From: Monosiga brevicollis MX1
Lineage: Eukaryota > Opisthokonta > Choanoflagellata > Craspedida > Salpingoecidae
Assembly: GCF_000002865.3 (NCBI RefSeq)
Contig: NW_001865044.1
Span: 844,437-878,861 of the forward strand
Length of the DNA: 34,425 bases
Direction of reading: 5' to 3'
The translations under genes and the position numbers were made by a program. This document shows positions 1 to 13,943 of the stretch, in pieces; positions within the stretch are counted from its first letter, which is position 1; every line of letters starts with the position of its first letter. Below the pieces are notes generated by a model. That model was not told where the DNA came from. It did not search any database and saw nothing but the letters and a program-made list of their open reading frames with translations.

Positions 1-6
1 GTTTAA

Positions 7-32
7 CCCCCCCCCCCCCCCCCCCCCCCCCC
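7..32. repeat. poly-C homopolymer at the left edge
   Basis: An uninterrupted run of 26 C follows a GTTTAA hexamer. A second C run closes the window (34410-34425). Homopolymers this long at contig ends usually mark where assembly stopped. No telomere-like unit is present. Confidence 0.9.
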
Positions 33-140
33 AAACCCGCCAGCACCCGCCAGCACCGCAGACCTCCCGCCACTGCCGACGCACCGCCCGCCTTTGCCTC
101 GAAAAAAAACGTCACTCTCTCACTGATTTCGTGTGTTGTA

Positions 141-151
141 TTGTCAGACAA
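141..151. promoter_or_regulatory. TTGTCAGACAA near-palindrome upstream of gene 1
   Basis: Exact copy of an 11-mer that is palindromic except for its central base. It lies 134 bp upstream of the gene 1 start codon. Other exact copies are at 11365-11375 and 30088-30098. It is a candidate transcription-factor site; the binding protein is unknown. Confidence 0.4.
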
Positions 152-180
152 AATCACCCGCCTTGCGTTTGTTGGACCGC

Positions 181-247
181 GTGCTCTCTCTCTCTCGCTC
201 TCTCTCTCTCTCTCCCTCTCTCTCTTTTTTTTCTCTCTCTCTCTCCG
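181..247. repeat. CT microsatellite in the leader of gene 1
   Basis: An imperfect (CT)n tract with an internal T run sits 40-100 bp before the start codon at 285, with pyrimidines on the coding strand. Similar CT tracts precede the PHD gene (12391-12444) and the fumarate reductase gene (30349-30445). It may lie in the 5' UTR or core promoter. Confidence 0.8.
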
Positions 248-284
248 CATCGTTCTCGCTCACGCTCGCGGTTGGACGGCAAAG

Positions 285-1790
285 ATGGTTCAGCTACGCT
301 CAGCCAAATCCACGTCGCCCGGTGGTGATAAGGGGGCTGCTGCAAGCCAGGGTAACTCCACGCCACGTGGCGCAGGTCGTTCCAAGCCTGGCTCTGCTGC
401 TGCCACCCCCACACCCAGCCGGAAAACTCGAGCCGCTGCTCAGACCCCCAAGACCCCAAAGACCCCAAAGACCCCAAAGACCCCAAAGACCCCAAAGACC
501 CCGAGAACTCCTCGATCAAAGCAGGCACTCACTCCTCAGAACAACCAGACTGCTGATTCCAAGACGGCCTCTGCTCAAAAAACAACTTCGAAGACTGCCA
601 CCAGCCCCGCGGCCACGAACATTTCAGATGCTGGTCAAACCGCGCCCGCTCAGACGCCCAAGACGAGCAGCACACCCCAGTCTAGCCAGAAGAAGCACGC
701 CACCCCCAAGAACCGTAAGACCCCAACACATCAGAAGAAGCAGAGCACTCCGCAAAGTAATCGACCACAGCATGCGAAGAAGAGTGCCAAGCGCACCGCC
801 CCCGCGGAAATCAGCTTCAAGGCGAGCCGTGCCCAAGTCCTAGAAGCCCAGCAAGCCATCGAAGAAGCCTCTGCGGCCGCCGATGCTAGCCGTGCTGCGA
901 AAATCTCTGCCGCTGGCAAACGTCACGTCAAAGAGCGCAAGTATGTTCCGCCCCGGTGTCGCGTGGCCCTCCCCACAGCAAGACCAGTGCTCATCGACCC
1001 CGATGCACGCCTTGTCCCCTTTTGTAGGGCTGCTCTCAAGGCCAAGGCCAAGGCCCCGGATGGTGATGTGAAGCAAGCCTTTGCCGAGCTCGAAAAGACA
1101 GCACCCGTAGATGCCACAGAACCAGACATGGACATGGCCGATGACGGTCTGTGTGACTTGACATGACTTCCTTGAGACCTCATCTCAAGCAAAAGCTCAA
1201 CTTGGCTCACTCAATTTCGGGGTGTCGTGTGTTTCTGCCTGCTTGATTCTCACTTGTGTAGAAGACATTGAGGCTGGTTTCGAGGTTCCCCGACCGAAGC
1301 GTGCCAAACAGAGCCAAGGTTTGCACTTTCGACCATCCCTGTGCCTGTCTATGTACATGCCCTCACGTTCTCGTGTTGGATTCGAAATTGGCGTAGCCCG
1401 CCCGCCTACCCACCAGCGTGAGATCACCCGCAAGGTTGGCACCAATCTATCCGTTCAAGTTCTGAACAATGATGGCCCTGCGGCTCGTCAACCTAGTCGC
1501 AGCGCAGCCAAGTTTCTCGCCATGAAAAGTGGCAGCAACGTCAACCGCTCCCGTATGTCCACCCTCTCGACCGCTTTTATGAAATGTCTTCTTCAATCTA
1601 TACCGTGAGCCACCACACACCTCACACATGCGCTCGCTCGCTCTGCTCCTCTCTCCCGCCTTTCTGCTTGGCCTTGTTGTCTGTGACTTCAGGTGACATG
1701 GTAATGGTGGCGCGAGGTCGCCAGGGCTTGAGCCGTGATTTTGGTGCCAAGAAGCAACAACGCGTGGTTGCGCGGCCCAGTGGACTCTGA
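285..1790 (+). CDS. Lys/Thr/Pro-rich basic protein, unknown function
   Basis: Five-exon model: 285-940, 1028-1146, 1262-1318, 1397-1552 and 1693-1790, giving 361 aa. All exon phases agree. The start ATG at 285 has a good context (AAAGATGG) and ends the CT-rich leader. The first 200 residues are histone H1-like low complexity (Lys, Ala, Ser, Thr, Pro) with six or seven tandem PKT units, suggesting a nuclear or nucleolar protein. A probable helical Ala/Lys/Glu stretch follows around residues 185-250, then an acidic patch and a KRAK-type basic patch. The C-terminal 60 residues (NVNRSRDMVMVARGRQG and a following FGAKKQQR) look conserved. They faintly recall RNA polymerase I subunit A49/POLR1E, but too weakly to name. 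The introns of 87 and 78 nt are multiples of three and contain no stop, so retention would also give a protein. The gene is convergent with Zwilch, 272 bp apart. Confidence 0.6.
441..504 (+). repeat. 9-bp coding tandem repeat (PKT units)
   Basis: Tandem copies of CCCAAAGAC encode consecutive Pro-Lys-Thr triplets inside exon 1 of gene 1. Near-identity between units suggests recent expansion and likely length polymorphism. TP and KTP contexts are typical of proline-directed kinase sites, which is only a general expectation. Confidence 0.85.
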
Positions 1791-2062
1791 GAATCCATCT
1801 TGCAATAGAACAGAAGCTTGTGTACAATCGATTGAGCTATGAACGCGTCACACGAGGAAAGGCAGAGGATATCATTCATATCATTGTCTTGATGTCTTTA
1901 TCTTGTCTCTTTTTTTTGAGTCTTTCTCAAGCCAGCATCAGAGCTGCTCCATGTCGTGTTGGCCTTGTTGAAGTATCGTGGTTGCGTCACACAATGCACA
2001 CGGAGGACACCCAAAACCCCTAGGCCCATACTTGCCACTTGCCACTTGCCACCAGGACGGAA

Positions 2063-5000
2063 TTACTCGTAGATCGCCACGTGGAAATATTTGGCCTGGT
2101 CGTCCTCCTCCATAGGCATTTCGTCCATGGAATCAAGCGGTGTACCTGTTGGCGCACAGTTTCCACCAAGAGAAACAACAAAAGATGTTCAGCATTAAGC
2201 AAAGTTACGCCAATCCAAGATACACAGCCCTCATCAGGCGACTGTTCACCAGAATGAAAGCATTGACGTGTTGAGCAAAAATGATCTCAAAAATACAAGA
2301 AATTACAGGAAATTACAACAAAAACACCAAAAACCACCGACCAATACAACAGGGTCAAAGACGGGCTTCCCTGAACCGACGGGTAGAGGATGCTTCTTAC
2401 CAAGCAAAGCCATCATCTCCGCCGGGGCCAACACGTTAACGAAGAGATGTGCTTGGGATGGACGGCCGGGTCCGCTAAACACGACCATGCGTGTGGTCGG
2501 GGTCATTCCGTGGCAAATGCGCTTCAACTAGACGATCCGGGATCGAGATTCAGACCCTCGTCAGCATTCAGTCTTGTGCATCAACAATGATTATCCGGTT
2601 ATTAGCAGTATACCTGTGAGGCAGCGGCCGAAAAGTTGGCAATGGCCACCTTGTACAGAGGGTTGACACTGGCTGGTGCATGGCGAAAGTGCTCGAGTGC
2701 ACCCCTATCATATCCAGCCGCATCCATGCGTGAACAAGAACGAGATGAATCAGCTGACTTCAAGACTCCATGATTGCGCCCGCGCGTCGCTGCTGTTTTT
2801 GACAGCACTCACGTGACAATTTCTCGGAGCGTGATAACAGGAAGGTCGAGGTAGGACTTGCACAAAACGTAGACCTCCAAAACATTGAGAAGCTTGGTCA
2901 AGGCCTCAACCTGCTGTTCCTGCGTTTGATCAGCCGTAAAAAATTCCTCCAGCTGTGCACCCGTGGCTAATTCCGAGCCTACCCAGACACCGAAGCGAGT
3001 AAGAACGGGGGATGTTTGTCAAGAATTTAAGGCCAGCATCATCCCTTGCGACCGTATGGGCCGTTCATACCGATAAAATGATGCATAAAGTCGCGCTGCA
3101 ATTTGAAAATACCCAGCTCAACAGCACATTCGGCCGTGCGACGTGCTGGCGTGGCTACGAGAGAGCCAACACCAGAGACCACACGTGAGAGACTGCCCCA
3201 TGCGGAAGCACGGCGCTTACTATCAAAACCAACCAATATCTCGCATCATGGCTGCCAAATTGGCAGCATTGCCCGCAGAGTGAAAAGTACGCATGCACTC
3301 CAAAGCCACGGCGGCAATCTATCGAGCCCAGCATACCGCGATAGACCGCCACGAGCGGAATCGCATGTCAAAAAGAGGAGAACAAGTCCGCACAAGCGTG
3401 GGGCACATGTCACTTGCCGTTGTTTCGTTTCCGCGCTGGATCGGGTGGTTGACGTGGCCGCGACGAACAGCCATCAGCATGAAAGCAAGCACCTGGCGTA
3501 GCTCGTCGTAGCTCGATGCATCTGGCAAAGCAGGTCACACAAATGCGTACATCAGATGTTCAACATGAATAGACTTTGCGCGAGACCGTGCGGTATCGGA
3601 GCATCGAGGCTTAAGTTTTGGCGCGAAAACGTACGCTTTACAAAGTTCCAGAGTTTCTCGGTAAAGTCGAGGTCTGGCCGATCGGCCAGAATCGTTGCAC
3701 CAATGTTTGTCTCATCATCCTCATCGGCTGCACGCGGTGGAACAAACTAGCACGCATGGATTAAGAGGTAGCAGTCCAGTTTGTGAATGAGTTGCGCGCA
3801 TTTATTGCGAGTCACGCTCTTGAATGTGGGGCTGGCGCCGGAGGAGGTGTCGGTGCCTCATACTGCATCGATGAGAGCCGGAGGACATTGGGTGTCAACT
3901 CACGTAGGGTACAGTCGTTTCCTCCGAGCCCAAACTTTGCACAAAGCCCTCAACCTGCAGCCGGACACAGGACCATCAGGACAGGCGATGACCATGGTAG
4001 CTAGCGTGGGCATACTCAGGCAGGACGCGACTGACCATGTCCATCAAGTCATATGCCTGAGTGCCCCATGGCTAATAGAAGCAGACGAGCATGGGCATTG
4101 TGAGAACGGGGGAGGTTGGGGGCTCGAGCGTCTTCAGGACTCGAGGTACGGGGACTCCCGACTGCTTAAATGGCTGGTAAAACGATTAGGTACTACCTGT
4201 GCAGCATCGAAGCCTGGGGCCTCAGTGCCTTGCTTTGCCTCGAGAAGAAGCTTGAGCACGGCGAGGTCCTGGTACAATTTGTAAGTGCCACTGCGCACGT
4301 CGCCCGCCAACGCGCCTAGCATGTCCCGATACAGAGTGATTCAATGGCAATATTTAATATGAGTATCTCGTCCCGTGCATGTAAATAAAGCCGGCTGTGT
4401 GAAAGGTACATGCGTTGGGTCCTGCACGAACAACTCACGGATCTTCAATAGCGTATCGGCAGTGAAAGGGGCGTTGTTGTCCAATGAAAGACTCTCGGTG
4501 GACCAGCTGTATTGCACCTCGATGCCGCTCTGCATTGGGCACACCACCACGGAAGAGAGTGAGAAGGGGACGTCTCGTCAGTTTGGTCGGCCCGAGCGAT
4601 CTAAGCGTTTGGTTTCCAGCTGACCTCGGCAGCAACTTCCACACCCGTGCCACAGATGGTGTAGCCAACGTCAAAACTGATCTGCACCGGTTGCAGATTG
4701 CCGGCCAAAAGATGAGAGATGGCTCTCGTAGGAGGTGCTGGAGTAAGGGAACGGGGTAAGCCTGGTCGCACAGGGCTAACCGTGGTCTTGCGCGCATCAG
4801 AGGATTCGTAGCGTTGGACATAGTCTTGGTACAGCGTCTTGATGGGCATGAGCTTGGTGGCCGAAATGGCACGGGGTACTAAAACGTCCAAGCAAGCAGA
4901 TAGAGGATGCAAGAAGGGCCTGAATTGAAAACCTTGGGGAAGATCAAAGAGCTTCATTATCAACAAGAAACCGACCTTTTTGGCGCACGGAGTAGGGGCG

Positions 5001-6175
5001 AGCGGATTCGCCTGTAAGATCGTTGCATAGGAAGAGGACGCTGGCGTGCTGAATGGCGGCGACGAAAATGCCTATGGTTGAAATTTTTTTTTCTCAGATC
5101 AGGGTTGGCCTTGGGAAGAAAAAAACTGCAGAGCACGATCGAGGCAGGGCTTTACCGTCCAGCGGCTGCTGGGTGTGGACCAACGACGCAGCCGAGTTCC
5201 AAAGCCTAAAATCAGAACCAATGATGAGATATCCCAGCTCAAGTTGGCAAGAACAATGGCAATGCATGGCATGGACAGGTTGACATGACTCGTATTTGAA
5301 AAAATGCGGCATGGGTTTATGAGAAAGGGGGTGAGGGGTTCTGGGAGCTGCTCAAGCGTACCGCGCCTCGGACAAAGGCACCCCGGCCAAGGGATGAAGG
5401 AACTGGCGATATTCACGCATGCCAGCACGACGGCGCTCAGCAATCTGAGATTTCAATCCCGTCAGATCATTCGCAGTACGTTGTGTTTTACATGCAAGAC
5501 AAGAGAGTAGGCCAAGAGATCAGCCAGGGTGAGTGTTGGGCAGAGGCCGGCCTTGATCCGAACAACGATACAAACGAGCAAGGAGGGAGATGTGTGTCAT
5601 GGGAGTGAGCACGACAGACCAGGCCGGTAAAAGTCTGGCGCTCATTTTGAGAGTGCTGGTTGATAAGGACTTGACGAATGGTCGCAGGGGCGGTGACGTT
5701 TGCCGCCGAGGCTGCAGGCTCGTCGGTTCCTTCCTCTTCAGCGGTCGGACACAGCACGGGGTCAAATGCGTGCAGCAGGAAGATGCGCTGGTGTGGAGCC
5801 CCGATGGCCACTCGCAGACCAAATTGATCCTCGGCGCCAAGAGACGAGAGAAAAAGACCCTCACATCCTTCAACAGGTACACCCGTGGTGTGCTGGCTGG
5901 TTGTGCTGAGATTATGGGCGCAGGCGCGGGGAGTGTTTCATGGGTGGAGTGAGGCAAGCCAGGTGAACTGCAGCCAAAACTGGGCATCGTCTTCATTCTA
6001 TGCAAGGGTAAAGGGGGATGTTTCTTTACCTGCAGAATGTACGGAGCGTGTTCATGGCTTGGCGCACGCCAAAGCCCTCCTTGCTGGGTGTAGACGTGCC
6101 GTGGATGACGCTGCGCTGAGGCACGGCTCGCTCGCCCAATGGCGTACGCGTGGGAGCATTTTGTTGCACCACCAT
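2063..6175 (-). CDS. ZWILCH: Zwilch, kinetochore RZZ complex subunit
   Basis: Zwilch joins Rod and ZW10 at unattached kinetochores and helps recruit dynein/Spindly and Mad1-Mad2. Reading the minus strand, exons recover Zwilch segments in order: SYSVR-like (5071-4976), ISFDVGY (4878-4625), LYQDLAVLKLLLEA (4315-4197), a DLMDM/VEGFVQSL junction (4071-4036 to 3954-3904), LDFTEKLW (3746-3635), SYDELRQVLAFMLMAVRRG (from 3521), AVELGIFKLQRDFMHHFIG (ending 3071), VEALTKLLNVLEVYV (2978-2813), VNPLYKVAIANF (ending 2614), 2527-2401, and the last exon 2145-2063 ending HVAIYE. These match human Zwilch blocks such as LDFAEQLW and LLEIGLDKLKKDYISFFIG, compared from memory. N-terminal exons are 6175-6030, 5905-5620, 5444-5362 and from 5288. 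Boundaries near 5290-5200, 3440-3216 and 2813-2740 are unresolved. The start is uncertain: ATG at 6175, or at 6055. Confidence 0.85.
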
Positions 6176-6852
6176 TCTGCTGATAGTCCAGCTGTACGCG
6201 AGCACGCCAAAATGACCTTGTCGATGCAATGCCGGTCCGCAACAACGTCTGCAGCGATTCGAACCGCAAGGACAGCAAGCCAAAAGAAAAAAAAAAAAAA
6301 GAGAAAAAAGTCAGTCGTTGTTGATCGGTGAATTTGAATTCTGGCGGTAAGCAAATTGCAACACGACACACCAACGTGTTATAAACACAAAATGCTGACA
6401 TTATCTCAGAGCGTTTTGCCAGATCAGATCAGTACGTTCCGCGCGCTCTGTGTGTGTCTGTGTGTGTGCGCTCAGTGCTCGCTGTCGGTCGCGCTGTCGG
6501 TGTCTGTCTGTGTGCCTGCCTTTCTGTCTGTGTGCCTGTCTGTCTGTCTGTCAAACGCAGCAGGGTACGCCGAGTCTGCAAGGTCCTTGGCAAAGTTTTG
6601 TGCTGTGTAAAGTCAACGGGGCTGGCCGGCTGGCTTGAAATTGCCAGGACCACCAAGGGTTGGGAAAGAGAGCTGGTTTAGTGTTGCGCGCTCATCGGGG
6701 CTGGCTTGTTGGGTGCTGGTGTGCGGCAGGCAGCGCCACTCGAGTTGCTCCACTGGAACCCGCTGCGCAAATTGCGGGAAATCTGGATAACAGGGTTTGG
6801 CTTTTTTGCTTGCCACTTGGGGCGACTGCTTGTGCTTATCAAACTCGACGCC
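6176..6852. other. Divergent intergenic region between Zwilch and gene 3
   Basis: About 680 bp separates two divergently transcribed genes, so it should hold both promoters. It contains an A run near 6289-6306 and a TGTG/TGTC low-complexity tract (about 6446-6553). No TATA box or copy of TTGTCAGACAA was found. The reading frames across it are low-complexity or arbitrary. Confidence 0.6.
6446..6553. repeat. TGTG/TGTC compound low-complexity tract
   Basis: Degenerate mixture of TGTG, TGTC and CGCTGTCGGT units between the divergent Zwilch and gene 3 starts. It is purine/pyrimidine-alternating in part. Confidence 0.7.
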
Positions 6853-7733
6853 ATGGCGTGGGGTAGCAAGGGATCGGGTTCCGCCGTTGTGGCCGGTGGT
6901 ACGTATGACCACCTGGCTTTGCCGTTGATGGCTTTCCTTGGGTTGGTGGAACAGAATGTAAATTGCTCAGATACGAATGCACCGCAGGGCTACGCAAGCC
7001 AGCACAAGCAGCTCAAGGCCGGACCGGGCCCTCATCGGCACCGCCTGGCTTGCCTTCTGACCTCGTTGTTCCTCCTAACACGACGCAAAACTTCAATCGT
7101 GGAGAGCTTGAAGCTCACTTGGGCAAAGGTACGATGGCTTTTGGCTCGTGTGTTTGCGCAACCAGCCAGGGGTAGATAGAAGAACATGGTGCCTTTCTTG
7201 CTCCCCTCTCCCCGCGTGTAGGCACCGGTGATGCAGGTTGCCTGTGGGGGTCGTGGGAGTGTCGGCAGCAGTGCCCGGTACACGACTGACGCGCGCGCGG
7301 CTCTCCTCACTTTTGCCTTAGCCTACAAGCGCGATCTGCACGGCGCAGAGAAGTCACATAACAAATATGGTATTTAGGTCGCCTACCATGCCCTAGGTGT
7401 CTCGCCTCATTTCGATCTCTTATCTCTCACGTGTCCCTGCTCTCCTCGTCTATTTTTGCTGCTTGGGTGGTGTTCTCGCAAACGCAATGATGGCATCTTT
7501 GAAAATCAACCGGGGCTGTAACTTTGGGACAGAGCTGTACAAGCTCGATGTGGAGCCTCTGCCAAAGCCCAAGTCCGGTATGTTTGTGTTACAGCGCAAA
7601 GGCGAAGGCATGTATTGGTTACTTTGGCTCTCTCTGCCCCACCACTGCTTTTATCTAATTTGGTGCTTCTGGCCTCGTCCTGCTTGGGTGTGTTTTATCT
7701 CCAGGCTTTTCGAGCAAGGCGATCCGGCGCTGA
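6853..7733 (+). CDS. Unknown small protein, 113 aa
   Basis: Five exons join cleanly, all in phase 1: 6853-6898, 6955-7128, 7322-7369, 7533-7577 and 7705-7733. Each intron has GT and AG ends with a pyrimidine-rich 3' end. ATG at 6853 sits in a strong context (GACGCCATGG). The protein starts MAWGSKGSGSA, has a Gly/Pro/Ala-rich middle (GPSSAPPGLPSD), then a conserved-looking charged half (ELEAHLGKAYKRDLHGAEKS, then YELYKLDVEPLPKPKSGF) and ends SKAIRR. It has no membrane helix or signal peptide. I do not recognise the family. The perfect phase consistency is the main argument that it is real. Confidence 0.6.
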
Positions 7734-8438
7734 GCGCCGCTCCTCGCCTGTTCTGTCGCCCATGTGTTGTTGGGTCAGCGGCTCTCACGTCAAGTTATCC
7801 ACCCTCGGGCCCAGAACAGCCCATTAATCAGTCAGATGCGACAATTCACTCTTGATGATCTGCCCTTTGAGGCCTCCTCACGCATTGGACAACAGTGGCC
7901 CATGCCGCTGCCCACTAGCCCCTGTCCCATCAATTCAAAAGCAACAACAACAACACTGGTTCAGCCATCAAGCAACGCTCGCGCTTGTCTAATTAATCTG
8001 ACAATGTTGATTGCCTTGCATGCATCCAACCCGCTGCACCCACCCAGTGAACGGAGGCTAGGTCCATGGAGAGAGCAAGGGCTGGCTCGACTTGATTTTC
8101 CGTGTAGGTGCGCTGCTGTGGTAAGGCAGAGCCTGAAAGCCTTCCCTTTGGCGTTCAATGAGGGGATAGCGCGGTGAGGACGGTGAGGGTAGCATTTTGT
8201 TACAGGTGGAGAAAAGGAATCCGATGGCTCGTTGTGAGGGAGGGAAGGACGAGCAAATGAGGGAATGGCTGGCATCCATGCTCCTGATGTCGCCAGGACA
8301 GGAAGGGCAGATACAACTAAAACCGGCGGGAGTAGGCTTCGCTGCAGCACAGTCGACCACGGTGACTCACACCCCTGCTCAGGCGGGCCCCATTGTTCTC
8401 TCAAGTAGTTGACCCACCCCACCAAGCCTCCCAAAACC
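7734..8438. other. Intergenic region between gene 3 and the ankyrin gene
   Basis: About 700 bp between two same-strand genes: the 3' UTR of the 113-aa gene and the promoter of the ankyrin gene. I see no repeats, RNA genes or convincing coding sequence on either strand. Confidence 0.5.
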
Positions 8439-11306
<2,868 letters not shown>

Positions 11307-11364
11307 GCTCTAAGCTACACCTGATTCCTAAGCAAAGCAAAATTTGTCAGACGCCCATCACAAT

Positions 11365-11375
11365 TTGTCAGACAA
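11365..11375. promoter_or_regulatory. TTGTCAGACAA near-palindrome with a second partial copy
   Basis: Exact 11-mer. A partial copy (TTGTCAGAC) starts 21 bp upstream at 11344, two helical turns away on the same face. Both follow the ankyrin stop codon by about 40-60 bp, so they may serve an unannotated downstream transcript or act at a distance. Confidence 0.35.
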
Positions 11376-12387
11376 ACGACTGGACCCCAAATTTGCCAAT
11401 AAGCGACAGAACAAAAGTTTCGCTGAAATCTATTGACGCACGGACGACGATTACTGTATCTGTGTCAATAGTCACACTTCAAGCGTCATCTTACCGACGC
11501 AGCGGATCTGACAATTCAGTTGAATGGCAAAATGTGTGATGTAAAGTACACTTTGGCAACAAGCGGATCGGATTCGTCGAAGGCCAAATTTAACGAAGAA
11601 AAGGGCAGCGCCCACCGTGATGATGAAGCCGGACTAAGTGCCGGCATTCAGTGCCGCAGGGCGGTCAGGGCATGGATGATTTGGGTCAAAGGGGTATCGT
11701 GTACTCGATCAAACACTTTGGCCACCTTCAGCAGTATGGGAGGATTGAAAGGATGGGTTAATGTAATGTCCTCGGCTTTGAGCCCCAAACTGCATCCAGT
11801 GGAGCCCAATGGCGTCGGCGCAAGACCCGCCTCCTGCTGTTGGCGGCGTCACGATGGCCAGTCCATCCATCGACGATTTGCCGATTGACAACAGATCGCG
11901 GCTGCCTGCTGCCGTAGCTGGTCGAGTAGGCGTCAGTCAACAAGTGGCAGAGTCAAGAAGCCTCGAGAGGCTGAGAAGGCGCCGGGGAGGGGCTCGTTAA
12001 TGTGTCAAGAGGACAGACGTCTCCTGTTCTCTCATTCGATTGCGCCCTGAGCTTGGGCAACGGCCAGCTGGCAGATCCGGGTTGATGGGTTTCCAGCGTC
12101 AAATACATCTGCGCTACAGCGTCCCGTCAGGGCCAAGCTTTGGCGGCCAAGCCCAGGCTGCCATTTTCATTCCTGCCGTGTTCCCATTCGTCGTTGTCGG
12201 TTGTTGTTATTGTTGGATTGCGAGTGCACTCTAAAGCGCTTCTGGTTACTCCCTCTGAATTCAAACACCCATGGAATGTCGTCTCTGACTTGCCTTTGCA
12301 AACAAGCTTGACAGCGGGATTTTCAATCCTTCTCTCTCTGATCATTTCTCTGTTTCTTTTCCTCTCTCTTCCTCTCTCATGTCACAA

Positions 12388-12390
<3 letters not shown>

Positions 12391-12444
<54 letters not shown>
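12391..12444. repeat. (CT)n microsatellite upstream of the PHD gene
   Basis: About 27 CT units, preceded by a looser CT-rich stretch from 12330. It lies about 420 bp upstream of the PHD gene start, pyrimidines on the coding strand. Confidence 0.9.
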
Positions 12445-12448
<4 letters not shown>

Positions 12449-12865
12449 ACAAGTCAGGACGACTTTTTTTTTCTTTGGCTTTGGTCGTGAGTGACGAGGC
12501 AAAAGGGCAGCGCACTGGAAGCAAGTGCATTTGAAACGGGTAGAGGAGGGGTGTGTGATCAACGGGGGTTCTTGTGGTTGTCGGGTCAGTTGGTACTGGC
12601 AACGGACAGCTGGTGGCGCAAGCCGTGGACGTGACGGCCAAGCATCTGCTGCACGCTCGCTCGTGCGCCCTGCTTTTTCATTTCTGGCTCGCCATTCGCG
12701 GCAAGTGGGGCCAGGCAGCCCACCCGTCACTCGTCGCTGGCCTTTGCCTTTCTTTCTCAAACGGCGTGGCCCAGCACGTTTTGTTTACTGTACCTCAGGC
12801 GTCAGGCATCAATCAACCTTGACAGTGTCTGCCATCCTGTCGCTTGGCTCCAACGCGCGTTTGCA

Positions 12866-13907
12866 ATGGCTGGTCACGGCGTCGGGTTTGACGTCTTGAC
12901 TGGCGACTTGCTTCATGGCGGCTCGGGTGGTTTGGACGATATGAAAGTGGACATTTTGACTTTGTCCAACGATGAGCGCTTGGAGCCCGCGCTTCAGGGC
13001 GACGATGATGCGCAGCGTAAGCCACACCCGCTGTCCCAGCCTGCGCAGCCCGTTCCTGCCTGGACCTGCATCTCGTGCCGCGCGCGCGATACGCTCACAG
13101 GGCTAGCAGCACCTGTCGGTGTGCGCGTCTAGATTCGATTCGTTTTCTAACTGCCCTTGCAATCGACCGCAAAACTGTCCCCGATAGGTGCTGGCTCGCT
13201 GTCAGGCTCGGGCACCCTCTTCTCCTCAGCAGTCAGTAGGCGTTGCAACAGAAACAGACCTTCCGTGCCCATTTGCTTGCTTGCGTACACACTGCTGCCT
13301 ACTCATTCTTCGAAATCCAACCCGGCATTGGTACAGGACGAGACGAAATGGCGACGCAGCTCCTACTCCCACCGCTCCCCACATCGCCGACGGGGTTCAG
13401 CCTCCCTCCCCCGCCCGCGCAGCGTGAGCGTTAGCCCTTCAAAGCATGCTCTCATGCGTCATGAGGTAGGCCGGCTGTCCCTTTGCCCGCCACCACCACC
13501 ACCACGCCTACGCCCGCGCCCGCGCAAGCTTTGTGTTCATGAAATTGCAGTGAACATGCACCTGCACCTGCACTGGTTGCCCTTTTTTTAATCTATCCAT
13601 TTATTTTGTTCGTTCGTGCTCATCCATGGTACTGGGCCTCGTCACGTGTGCGACTGCTAAACAGCTGCGCCGCAGCACAGGATCGCCTCGCATTGGCTTC
13701 AACGACAAGGCCATCTCGCGTCGCTCTTCTTGGGTTGACGAAGATGACGAGGACGATAGTGACTGGACCTCTTACATTGACCGTGACGAGCCTCGCTTCT
13801 ACGTGTCTAACCACACCGTACGTTCTCTTCCTTCTCCTTGATTTTGTTTGCGTGACCCTCTCTTCTTCTCTTGTTCTTCTTGTTCTTCTCATTTTGATTC
13901 ATATTCT

Positions 13908-13943
<36 letters not shown>

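Larger units (their letters stand above)
11307..12865. other. Long intergenic region with clustered short motifs
   Basis: About 1.56 kb between the ankyrin gene and the PHD gene. It holds TTGTCAGAC-type motifs at 11344-11354, 11365-11375 and about 11507-11514 (reverse orientation), an 8-bp inverted repeat CTATTGAC/GTCAATAG (11430-11437, 11464-11471), and a (TC)n tract (12391-12444). A 63-codon frame at 11809-12000 (starting MASAQDPPPAVGG) has a fair start context but no recognisable features. I do not call it a gene. Confidence 0.5.

Noticed and set aside
1-32. Poly-C run as a telomere
   Set aside because: No repeating telomeric unit. Homopolymers at both edges fit assembly ends better.
141-151. 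TTGTCAGACAA as a Smad-binding element
   Set aside because: It contains AGAC, but Smad/TGF-beta signalling is not expected in choanoflagellates, and the full 11-mer is longer and near-palindromic.
285-1790. Gene 1 as RNA polymerase I subunit A49/POLR1E
   Set aside because: Only a short C-terminal FGAKK-like resemblance. The A49 winged-helix region is missing.
11809-12000. 63-codon frame starting MASAQDPPPAVGG
   Set aside because: Fair start context, but no conserved feature and no supporting splice structure. I left it unannotated.
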